A stretch of 64,000 nucleotides of DNA, from assembly GCA_037127255.1 (NCBI GenBank), contig JBANSL010000003.1, positions 23,150,314 to 23,214,313 of the forward strand, in the 5' to 3' direction. Numbering within the stretch: the stretch's first letter is position 1; each line of letters begins with the position of its first letter. The position numbers were made by a program, and so were the translations under genes. This stretch comes from Persicaria tinctoria. Taxonomy: Eukaryota; Streptophyta; Magnoliopsida; Caryophyllales; Polygonaceae. Positions 12,744 through 22,417 of this stretch are shown one piece after another. The notes beneath the pieces are model-generated. The model saw only the letters and a list, made by a program, of their open reading frames with translations, was not told the DNA's origin and ran no database searches.

Positions 12744-12746
<3 letters not shown>
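12687..12746 (-). repeat. Right terminal inverted repeat of the 9.9-kb MULE
   Basis: Read on the minus strand it begins GGAAGCTTTAAAATG and continues TAAAAACTCCTTAACGTGTA, pairing with 2837-2896. It directly abuts an 84-bp (TA)n tract. Confidence 0.85.

Positions 12747-12830
<84 letters not shown>
12747..12830. repeat. (TA)n microsatellite, 84 bp
   Basis: Pure TA dinucleotide run next to the right MULE end; the left MULE end is in a shorter (AT)n run. Confidence 0.95.
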
Positions 12831-12837
<7 letters not shown>

Positions 12838-14555
12838 TTATGAATACTTAATGATAAAATTCAATCTACAAGTCAGATTAAGGGCATGTAATTGCAAATT
12901 TGTATGATGTAATTTAATTATTCTTTTACCAAATATTTTCATAAAACATAATTATTTTATCGCTAAACAAAGCATGATGTATAATGGATCTAATATTTGT
13001 ATAAATTTGCTTTATAAATTAATTGGTATGTGAGCAATATTTGCATAAATTTGATTTATAAATTGATTGTTTGTTGAAGATAAGCACTTATTGATTTGAA
13101 TTATTTGTATTGTTTAATGTGATTGTTTAAAGATAAATAAAATTATTTGGTATATACGTATGTGAGCAATATTTGCATAAATTTGGTTTAAAAATTAATT
13201 ATTTGTTAAAGATAAACACTTATTGATTTGAATTATCTCTATTGGTTAATGTGATTGTTTAATAATTTAATAGAATATATATAAACTAATTCTCTCTATA
13301 TATAATTTAATCAATTTTCATTAGTGATAAAACTAATCTAACCTTTTTTCATATAAAATAATCTAATCTAGATTTTTTTTCTAAATAAAATATTTATAAA
13401 ATAACTTAAGGTAAAATGATAAGACGATTGGTATTGATTACTCATTTTCATTTGCTGAATTTCTGTCTTTGAGTTTTAACACTAAAAAATAAACAGTGGC
13501 AACGATTGGGGCCTAAAAGAAGAAGAAAACAATTTCAAAAATAGTAATTATGAAGCATAAATAAAGGTGTTACACACTCGCGTCATAACAGAACATAAAC
13601 AGAAAATTAAATAGGAATAATGGGAATATATAATCAAATTATGAACGATGGCATATCGATAATTACAACATGGTAATACCATGAGATTCTGTTTATCTTC
13701 ACCAAAAAAAAATGAGATTCTGTTTATGTTGGAACATAAACAGAAAAATTATACCTGTTTATCTTTTTGAGCCATGTCATTAATAAGTCAATATAATTTT
13801 GTCATCTCAATTAATTATCCCACTTATTTTTTTTTTTATAAATATTCAGCCTTGTCTTTAAATTAGATAGAAAACTTATCTTTTTAGATCAAATAATCTA
13901 TCCAATATAACCTTATATCTTAATTAGAATTTATTTTTTATAAATATTCAACCTTATATCTTAATTAGGTAGTAAACATATCTTTTTAGGTAAATAATCT
14001 ATCTAATATTATGCATGCCGACAAATTGGGATGAGTATGCATGTTGTCAACCTTTTAAAAAATATGCACCATGCGTCAAATTTGATGACAAAATTTCAGA
14101 AAAGAAATATATGTATAATCCTGTATAAAATATAAATGTACCATACCATGCCTAATCCTATATAAAATATATATGTACCATACGATGCAGTTAATTGTTA
14201 TTTGACATATATAAAATATAATCATATATAATATATCTATATAAAATATATATAATTATGGTCCATGATGAATTTTTTTATTAAAAAAAAGCACAAGTAA
14301 ATTTTGGTAATAATTATATATTGAATTATAAATAGTTTTATACATCAATTAATGATATTAGTAGCTAAGTATCTTTCACTAAAAAAAAAAAAGTAGCTAT
14401 GTACCTAGCTATGTATATAAATCTTAAGGTTAATTCAATAGTCATAGGAATAATGGGAATACATAAAACATTAAATTAACCTGTATAATCGAATAGTGTT
14501 TATCTTTTTGTTAGTGATATATAAAACAAATCTAACCTTTTTCATATAAATTAAT
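12831..14555. other. AT-rich spacer with a 132-bp tandem duplication
   Basis: No gene. About 13020-13285 holds two diverged copies with a 132-bp period, each starting TATGTGAGCAATATTTGCAT. Around 13338-13430 is a sequence (CTAACC..CATATAAAATAATCTAATC) paralogous to the target of the next MULE at 14556. Several short TATA-rich stretches have no further structure. Confidence 0.6.
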
Positions 14556-14628
14556 GGAAAAATGGCCAAAAATAATACCAACTATCAACTTTTGGTCAAA
14601 AATAATACCAACTTTGAAATTGACTGTT

Positions 14629-15787
14629 TCATATACGAACTATCACACCTACTACTATTTTCATGACTAAATTCTCTCTTTGGATCTTCAGAAAATCAGT
14701 GCTCAGCTTCAAAATATCAGAGGTTCCATGGTCTTCATCGGTGAGAGCAACACCATAATTCTCTCTTTGGATCTTCATGTTCTTGTTAGTGTCATTAGCT
14801 CTAACAACACAATCATGAGCATACAACCATTTGAAGTAGTTGCATTTTTCATCTTCCTACAAAGAAGTAAAAAAAATATCAAAAAAACCAAAACATCTAT
14901 GACATCAAAAAATATGGCAAAAACAATCTCACTGTGAATCAGCTCAACCATCTCGAAAAATCTATGACATAGGCCACATCAAAGATGTTCATTGTGTCTT
15001 CCCGTGAATCAGCTCAACCATCTCGAAAAATCTATACTTATAGCAAAACCATGACAAAATAAATCTATGCCAGCAAAATTACTTTCACTATGATAGAAAA
15101 TAAACAAAGAATGATTCCATCTCGACAGTAATTCGATTTTTTTTATAGCAAAACCATGATAAAACCATCTCGATAGCAATTCCGACTCTACAGTCAGCAA
15201 TTTCAGTCAGATATTATCTTGCTAGTCAACAGCAAAACGATTTCACAGGCAACAACAAAACGATTTCACAGGCGCGCAACAGCAAAACAATTTCACAGGC
15301 AACAGCAAAACGATTTCACATGGAAGGCAACAGTAAAACGAAATTATGTGAAGCACAAATAGAGTGAATTCGAAATGCCAGTTTGCAATCCAAACTAGAA
15401 TCCCTAAAATTGAAACCCATTTCGAAACCCAATTCGAAAACCCTAATTTTTTCCACAATTTGAAACGCAAAAAATATCAATCGAACCGGTGAGATAAACT
15501 AAAGATTGAAATCATACCTTCCATAATGGACAAACAAAAAACCGTCTTCTCGAATTTCTAGTGTATTTGCAAGTTTGCAATCTCGCAGGGAAGCCATGCT
15601 TGCACCTTTCAATTGAAGATTCGTCGACTCTTCTCCGAGAATTTGAATTCATGGATGAGCTTTGTTGTCCCCAACCCTCCGTCATCCTTAGAAAGCCTTT
15701 GCCCTTGCTATCGATCGAGATTCCAATGCAATCGAGGGAGTTCCGTTTGTGTTCTTCGTTCTCTGCTCTGATGCTCTCTCCCTCCAT
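14629..15787 (-). CDS. GRF-type zinc-finger protein carried by a MULE, two exons, 165 aa
   Basis: Predicted exons on the minus strand: 15787-15518 (donor AAG|GTATGA) and 14856-14629 (acceptor TTTGTAG|GAAGAT), joined in phase 0 with no internal stop. The junction completes a GRF zinc finger: C-K-H-G-F-P-A at about residue 62, then N-S-R-R-R-F-F-V-C-P, then C-N-Y-F-K-W in exon 2. This matches the plant pattern CxCG ... NPGRRF..C ... C.fF.W, with a His in place of one CxC cysteine. GRF fingers bind nucleic acid; small plant GRF proteins are often transposon-borne. The last five codons and the stop lie inside the left terminal repeat, so the element itself supplies the end of the protein. Its cellular role is unknown. 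Confidence 0.7.
15247..15345. repeat. Short tandem repeats inside the GRF MULE (CAACAGCAAAACGATTTCAC type)
   Basis: Four imperfect copies of about 25 bases lie in the intron/upstream part of the GRF gene. The same element also repeats CTCTCTTTGGATCTTCA (14672 and 14763) and GAATCAGCTCAACCATCTCG (14937 and 15005). Confidence 0.7.
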
Positions 15788-16079
15788 CGTTCTGAAATCA
15801 CAGGCACTGTAGCAATTTGTTTAATTTTGTTTTTTTTAAAAAAAATTGAAATTTTTTTTATGACATGGAAATTAAAAGGTTGGTGAGGTGGCAACAATGT
15901 ATGCCACGTGTGTTTTCCGAGGTCCATGTGGCGTATTTGGTCGGAAAATTCACCGGAATACACCTACATATTATTTTCGGTTAATATGGAGATAGTTCGT
16001 ATATAAAACAGTCAATTTCAAAGTTGGTATTATTTTTGGCCAAAAGTTGATAGTTGGTATTATTTTTGGCCATTTTTCC

Positions 16080-16868
16080 TAAATTAATCTAATCTATATT
16101 TTTTTCTAGATAAAATATCTATAAAACAATTTAAGTAAAATGATAAGATTTGTAAGATATGATGTTGAATATTTATAATAAAAATTAATTTAATCATTAA
16201 TTAAAATGGACACATAGGATGACACATGTATAAATAGATGGGGATATCGTCTAACGTAGTTTAGATTTATTGGATCATCATTAATTGACGTGGCCAAAAC
16301 CCATCCCATATCGCACCAGAAAATGACACATAAGCGAATTCGACCAGAGCCCGCCACATAGGATTTTCACGTCTATGTTTTAATATTATATATATATATA
16401 TATTGATGATTGATATTGATATTGATTTTAAACTCTTTTATCTCTAAATTTAATAAAAATTACCAAAATAAAAAGTTACTTAATTAAAAAAAAATCCACT
16501 TTTATATTTTTTTTTAAAAGTAAAAAAGAGATGGGGAACGAGAGGGGTTGCCCCTTCTTGCTGGGTTTATCCCTTCCCTTTCCATGAACTGGGGTTAACC
16601 CCACACTCATTATCTACCTTATAGGAGGAGAGAGAGGGTATCATAGGTCCCCGGTTCGAACCCCGGAATGGCCGCTCTTTATTTACCAATTCAAGGAGAG
16701 AGGGGTATGGGGTTGATGAAAACCCACCACTATTGATGCTCTTAAGGCCCACCTTAAGACTCCTTAACACACTCCTCTCGGAACTAATCCACCCAAACTT
16801 ATTGGGACTTCGGACTGTTCGGAGTGTGATACGTACAACTTACTAAGAGAGTAGTAATCAGATCAAAA
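16080..16868. other. AT-rich spacer with a tRNA B-box-like site
   Basis: No coding region. At about 16650-16675 the sequence CCCCGGTTCGAACCCCGG has a perfect RNA polymerase III B-box/T-arm shape. The upstream part does not give a clear A box, so this may be a decayed SINE. Nothing else is recognisable. Confidence 0.4.
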
Positions 16869-17483
16869 TGTTGGGCTAGAAATCACTTTCTAGTCACACA
16901 TAGGAGCGTATTCGAGTAATAGGAGAATCAATAGCAATCAACCAGCAAACTAATAACCAACCGATAATACTAAATCCAGAAACCAAACAACCAAGCAACC
17001 CAAAACACAGATAAAAGCACAAATATCGACACAAGATTTACGTGAAAAAAACCTTATCAAACCAGAGGATAAAAAGAAACCCACCTTCCACCCACCAGAA
17101 CAACCAATCCACTAATTAACAAACCAGTACTAGTGTTTAACAGTCCAGTCTCAAATGGAGACAAACAAACATGGAATCTCAAACATCAATCTAATTACAA
17201 TCTGGATCTAGAATTGATTCCTCTCCAAAAAACTAGCTAAACACTTGTAATCAAAATAGATTTCCAGGAGGAGAAAATATATATCAACAAACACTTGTTG
17301 ATAACTTGCCGAAGAAATAAACGAATTATCGGATTAAGAGATGAAACACCCACTCAAATCTCCTTTTCCTCTCCTTTCTCCCTCATCTCTCTCTTTCCTT
17401 TCTCTCTCCTCTCTTTCTTTGCTGATGGCCGGCAACTATTGAAGCAAAACCCTTTGCTTCTCCTCTTGCTCTACACTCGTGAT

Positions 17484-17929
17484 TAGACCTGTCAAAACAC
17501 AACCCGACCCGGTGACCCGACCCGACCGAAATTTTTTGGGTCAAGACCCGGAAATTTTGACCCAGAAATTTTTTTCGACCCGAACCCGAAAACCCGGAAA
17601 TTTTCCGAGTAATCTGGGTTTCGACCCGGTGACCCGATTGACCCGGTAATTTTGACCCGATTTACCCGATTGACCCGGTGACCCGGTTGACCCGGTTGAT
17701 TTATAATTAAATATAATTAAATTTTTTTATATTTAATTAAAATTTATCGCAAAATTATCAAATTATGATTTTTTTAATTTAATAAAGAAAAAATTGACAA
17801 ACCCGAAATCGACCCGAACCCGCCCGCAACCCGTTTTACCCGAGACCCGTTTTACCCATGACCCGTTTTACCCGAGACCCGGAGTGACCCGACCCGAACC
17901 CGACCGGAATGACCCGTTTGACAGGTCTA
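17484..17929. mobile_element. hAT-like MITE (446 bp, 8-bp target duplication)
   Basis: The ends TAGACCTGTCAAA and TTTGACAGGTCTA are inverted repeats, and CTCGTGAT is duplicated on both sides (17476-17483 and 17930-17937); 8 bp is the hAT target length. Subterminal regions are full of ACCCGACCCG-type repeats on both arms and can fold back. No coding capacity. Confidence 0.9.
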
Positions 17930-17980
17930 CTCGTGATCGTGCTCCACACAAGTCAAAGGCAAAATATTGCTTTTGATATT

Positions 17981-18772
17981 TAGCAACACCCTTGTGATTT
18001 GTGGTGTATCTAGCAACACCCTTAAATAAAATGTTTTGCGTAAAACCACCAAATTTAATTATAACCCTTATTTTTATTATTATTTTATTATTTCAATTGA
18101 TATTAGTTGATATTTAACTTTTGATATATTTTTAAAAGCAAAAAACACTATAAAAATATCAAAAAATGTTTTGTTTAAAAATCATTTCATACTTACAAAA
18201 AAAATCTATAAAAAATTGATGTGTAATTTATATTTTATACATATAAAAAAGTGTAATATAGGGCTACTTGAAGAAAATAATTTTTTTAAAAAATGTTTCA
18301 TATAATTTTTATTATTCTAAAAATGGATGTGAAATAGTTAACATATTTTTAGAATAATAAAAACTATATGACATATCATTTTTTTAAAATTTTATTTTCT
18401 TCGAGTAGGCCTTTAGTAATATACACTTTTTAAAATATATAAAAAATTAATTATATTTATTTTTTATAAAGTGTTTTTACTAATAAGTGTGAAATTATAT
18501 AAAAAAATGATATTTTATAAAAAAAATTACTTTTGAAAAACATGTTAAAAGGTAAAAATTAATTAATACAGATTGGATAAAGTAAAATAATAATAAAAAC
18601 AAGGGATATAATTGATTTTGACGCACTTTAACATTTAATTAACGAAAATTGGGTGATGGGTGTGACTTTGCAAAGAAAACATCTTTAAAGGGTAGTTTTC
18701 TGCAATTTTTGTTTTAAGGGGTGGTTTCACGCAAAACAGCCTATTCAAATGGTGGTTTTCTGCGATTTTGCC
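17981..18772. mobile_element. Full-length foldback MITE (about 790 bp)
   Basis: The two halves are inverted relatives: GTTTTGCGTAAAACCACC near the left end against its complement near the right, GGGCTACTTGAAGAAAATAA against TTATTTTCTTCGAGTAGGCC, and a central hairpin 18301-18324/18345-18368. Flanking 9-mers TTTGATATT and TTTGATTTA agree at 7 of 9 positions, suggesting a worn MULE-type target duplication. The exact ends are uncertain. Confidence 0.6.
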
Positions 18773-18959
18773 TTTGATTTATTAAACAAGCCAACTAGTT
18801 GCTTAATTGGGCTGGACCTAAATGGGCCATGGCCCAACACAAAACAACCTTAAGAATATTGCACAGGGTAACTATCTTAGAGGCAACCTAGCAAACCCAA
18901 ACTAACAATGAAAAGACTCAAAAGAGGCACCCAAAGCAAAAATGGAGAATAACATCTAA

Positions 18960-21110
18960 ATCTAACAAGACTATAGACAAAGCTTTCAAAATATTGACTG
19001 GTATTCAGAATGAAAATATGTTATTGGAATGTATCCGACATCAACCAAGGAAATTTATGGTCAGAAATTGATATAATGTGTAAAATAGAAAAGATACAAA
19101 TTATGGCATTATTTGAAACTAAAACGGGAAACCAACCGATTGATAGAGTTTGGCATAAACTTGGGTTTGACTCACTGGCATGGGCCCAGCAAATTGTTGT
19201 AAGGAGGAGTTCGTATCCTATGGAAAAGCTATCAAATGGGAAGCAACAAGGTTGAGATAGAAACAATAGGACATTGATTCATTACTCTCAAAATAGATAA
19301 GAACAACGAGGTATTAAATTCTTTTGTTGCTTTGTCTATGTCCCACCGTACGAAAACGAAAAAGATGAGTTTTGGAGAGACCTAACTGAACATACACACT
19401 ATCTCCCGAAATCATGTGTTATGATAGGGGATTGAACGAGATTCAAAGCCTGGATGAGAAAATAAGAGTTCATTTGGCGAAGAAATAAAATGGACAACAA
19501 CAACACTACGAGAAACTAGATAGAGCAATTGTATAAAACCAAATCATATTCAATGGGATACATGTTACTTGAACACAATAAAAAAAACCAGCACCTCAAA
19601 AGTTGGCTAAGAAATGAAATAAGAGAACATTTGAATATATATTCAGACACCTAAAAGAAATTGAAGAAAAACTAATAGAAATACAAGCTGGGAATAGTAA
19701 AAAGAAGAACAAATAGAAATAGTCAAATGCGAAAAAGACTAATATATAAAAAAGAGCAATTTATAAATTACCACAAAGTGTACTAGAATCAACTACTAAA
19801 ACTAAGCACCTCAAACTAGTAGACATAAATTTTGGCTATTTTCATAAATTGGCGACACGTAGAAGGAACAGGAAAATAGTAAGAAAAAATATATGAAGTG
19901 AGATCAAGAAAGACTTTGAGGGAAGGTATAAAAAAGAAGGTGTGAATCATCAAATTCTTGGTTAATTTTTGCAGTTGATTGGCAAAGAAATTTCCTCAGG
20001 AAAAAAATGACAAACTAACAAAGGAGGTTACAAATGGGAAAATTTAAAAAGTGGCTTCTGCTCTAGGGAAAAACAAATCTCCGGGTCCAAATGGAACGAC
20101 AAACGAATTTTATCAAAAGTATTGGGATGAGATGTGATTAAAGCAATCAAAGGTTTCGTTCGATCCGAGAAGATGTTGAAACTTATAATTAACCAAACAT
20201 TCATAATGCTAATTCTGAAATGTGAACCCGGCGAAAACAAACCATTATAGACCTATCAATCTATATACAACGATCTACAAAATCATTACCAAGATAATAG
20301 TAGATCGAATGAGAGGAGTCCTAACGGAATCAATCCATCCACTCCAAGGCGCTTTCATTTCTGAATGGGCAATACAAGATAATTTCTTATTGTACATGAG
20401 ATAATACTCTGAAAGATCATTTCTGAACCATAGAACCTCTGGGTAAAAATTATTCGAGAAAAATATTTGAAAGAAGAAGACTTATGGAAGTACAAAAAGA
20501 AGAAGGGTGGATCGTGGCAATGGACAAAACTTATGAAAGTCAAAGATGAATTATGTACGGGGTTGGTATGGCAGATTGGAAATGACAAAAGAATTAGATT
20601 CTGGAAGGACAATTGGACAAATCAGGTACTGCTCAAAGGGAAAGAATTGCCAAGATGTATAATTGATGAAACCGAAAAAGTTGAAAATATATATCTGAAT
20701 CTTGATAAAAACAGGGAAAGTGGAAGATCTTAAATGACTTCTCCCACATGAAATAGTGGAACAAATTAAAACGTTCAATATCCCGGAGGGAAACATAGTT
20801 GATACTTGATAGACTGTACTGGAAGACAAATAAAAGTGGGTGGTTCCCCACAACAAGTGCATCGGATCTAATCACAAGAAACTAAGGAAGAAGAATCAAT
20901 TTGAAATCTAGAGTGTCTACCAAAAGTTAAAAACTTTGTTTGGAAACTAATGGATAACGGGATCCCAACGAAGTGTAGGCTAGCTAGGTCGGAAAAATAT
21001 CCATGTACCCACGGATTGTGTATTGTGTAACCACCCCATACGAGGACTCCATTCATTTGTTTTTGGAATGACTACAATATCTTTCCGTATTAAAAAAAAA
21101 TTAAACAGTG
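18960..21110 (+). pseudogene. Decayed L1-type LINE (ORF2 remnants)
   Basis: Pieces of a plant L1 ORF2 appear in the right order but different frames. An endonuclease start lies at 19010-19255 (MKICYWNV...; ALFETKTG). A reverse transcriptase block is at 20222-20404 (HYRPINLYTTIYKIITKI; QGAFI). A region before the zinc finger is at 20467-20733 (WQIGNDKRIRFWKDNW). A zf-RVT piece is near 20930-21070 (FVWKLMDNGIPTKCRLA). Much of the reverse transcriptase between the endonuclease and this block is deleted or unreadable. Many frameshifts and stops make it non-functional. The elements of this class encode target-primed reverse transcription enzymes. Confidence 0.75.
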
Positions 21111-22417
21111 AATTGAACAAACTATTAGAAGCCTTTTTTTTATTTAATCAGAACTATTAGAAGCCTTTAACTCCACAAACAAAAGACAAAGCAACTCGTA
21201 GTAGAATTATTATTAGGGAGAATCACAAAAACACAAAAAACTACACTACTAATTAGCTGGTCGAGTTGGTGGATGATTAGAAACAAGAAAATGTTTGAAG
21301 AAAACAAGATCAGAATCAATTAAGCTGGATAATGATAATAAAGCAAAATATTCATAACTGGGAGAGAACAACGGATGATGAAATAAAACCAAGAAACTCA
21401 ACAAAATCAAAGAAAAAAAATTTAAAATTATCAATTAAATTTATATATAAAAGAATGTGTTTATTAAAAAACCATAAAACTCAAGATAATAAATACTTTC
21501 TCTTTACCAACTAGGCTAAAATGTCTTTATAAATTTAAGATAATCCCATAATATTTTTTTTAAAAAAAAAGAGGCTAAACTTTCTTTATAATTTAATATT
21601 TCTTTTACACTCTTTTATCTCTAAATTTATAAAAAAAAAAATTACCAAAAAAATCCCATAATTTTTTTTCCTACGTTTTTCTCTGGATTAGGGGGTTTTA
21701 GCCATCCCAAGCCCCCGTAGATCCGCCATTGGAAGGGCCTGAGATTGTGGAATTTATCCTAAAAGGAGAGTGGAGCCATCTATGATTCATGTGAAAGTAT
21801 CATAAGCAGGTTTTTGGCAGAGTAAAGCACTGGATTAAAGGCAAACTAAAGTACTAAACTATCAATGAATCATCAAATTATAGTAGTATTGGTTGTATAG
21901 TAGTATTGGTTGTTAACCAATACTACTATAATTTGATGATTCTATTGCCATTAAAATTCAGAATTACGTACGAGCACTCTAACTACACTGCATAGATTTC
22001 GAGGAATAGTTTGTATCAGCACGCCATTTACATCATCATACCGATATTATCATACATGAGATGAGATACTAATACAAAACAATGCAAACCTGCACCTCAA
22101 AGCGAAAAGCAGCCATCTTTACTTGGGTGTGTTTGCCGGTGAAGTTGATATTACCGAGAGGCATTGTGCGGCGACGAGAAAAAGGCGAACCCAACAGCCA
22201 AACACATGAAGGCCAACGTTGGCCTGTGCTTGCTTTTGGGTTATCCTTGCTCGATTCACTGACCGATTTTCACGCTACTGGCTGAATTCTTCTGATGAAG
22301 GCATTTCAACTCCGCCCAAATGCGAATCATTCATTCGAGGACTGAAGGAAAGATGAAGGCATTTCCATGAAGAATTACTAGCAGATATGTTGACTGCAGC
22401 AGAGAAAGTGACCTCTA
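21111..22417. other. Spacer downstream of the SKOR-like gene
   Basis: No gene seen. About 22060-22417 is the 3' flank of the channel gene and is homologous to 61890-62185 next to the pseudogene copy. It also contains the perfect hairpin at 21867-21942. The remainder is AT-rich. Confidence 0.6.
21867..21942. repeat. Perfect 28-bp inverted repeat with a 20-nt loop
   Basis: The left arm 21867-21894 (GAATCATCAAATTATAG...) is exactly complementary to 21915-21942. The loop repeats the motif TAGTAGTATTGGTTG of the arm. It could form a strong hairpin in RNA or DNA. It lies about 480 bases beyond the stop codon of the channel gene. Confidence 0.85.

Larger units (their letters stand above)
2837..12746. 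mobile_element. Complete 9.9-kb Mutator-like transposon (FAR1/Jittery type) with transposase and Ulp-like genes
   Basis: Both ends carry imperfect terminal inverted repeats of about 60 bp. Each contains ATGTAAAAACTCCTTA, then GTGTAAAAT, then GCTTAACGTGTAAAAT in the same order. Both ends abut (TA)n tracts, so the insertion was into a TA microsatellite and a target duplication cannot be recognised. Inside are two convergent genes: a FAR1-type MULE transposase on the minus strand and an Ulp1-protease-like gene on the plus strand. MULEs carrying Ulp1-like genes are known in plants (Kaonashi-type), and FAR1-like transposases are closest to maize Jittery. The transposase frame is open across all three exons, so transposition competence is possible. 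The Ulp-like gene is broken. A Stowaway MITE lies between the genes. Confidence 0.85.
14556..16079. mobile_element. 1.52-kb MULE with 89-bp TIRs and 9-bp target duplication, carrying a GRF zinc-finger gene
   Basis: The terminal inverted repeats 14556-14644 and 15991-16079 differ at only two positions by eye. They start GGAAAAATGGCCAAAAATAA and contain a 30-bp internal repeat of AAAAATAATACCAACT. The 9-bp sequence TAAATTAAT occurs directly before (14547-14555) and after (16080-16088) the element, the target duplication length typical of Mutator-like elements. There is no transposase, so it is non-autonomous. Inside are a two-exon GRF zinc-finger gene and short tandem repeats. Confidence 0.92.
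16869..18839 (-). mobile_element. Solo LTR of a Ty1/copia-type retrotransposon with nested MITEs
   Basis: The sequence is bounded by TGTTGGGC at 16869 and GGCCCAACA at 18839, with the 5-bp target duplication CAAAA on both sides (16864-16868 and 18840-18844). Internal landmarks (GAGGATAAAAA, CAAAGGCAAAA..GC, a GGGC-rich end) match the LTR of the old copia at 49754-50422, so it is the same or a sister family in the same orientation. No internal coding region remains, as expected after LTR-LTR recombination. Two younger elements are inserted at 17484 and about 17981. Confidence 0.85.
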
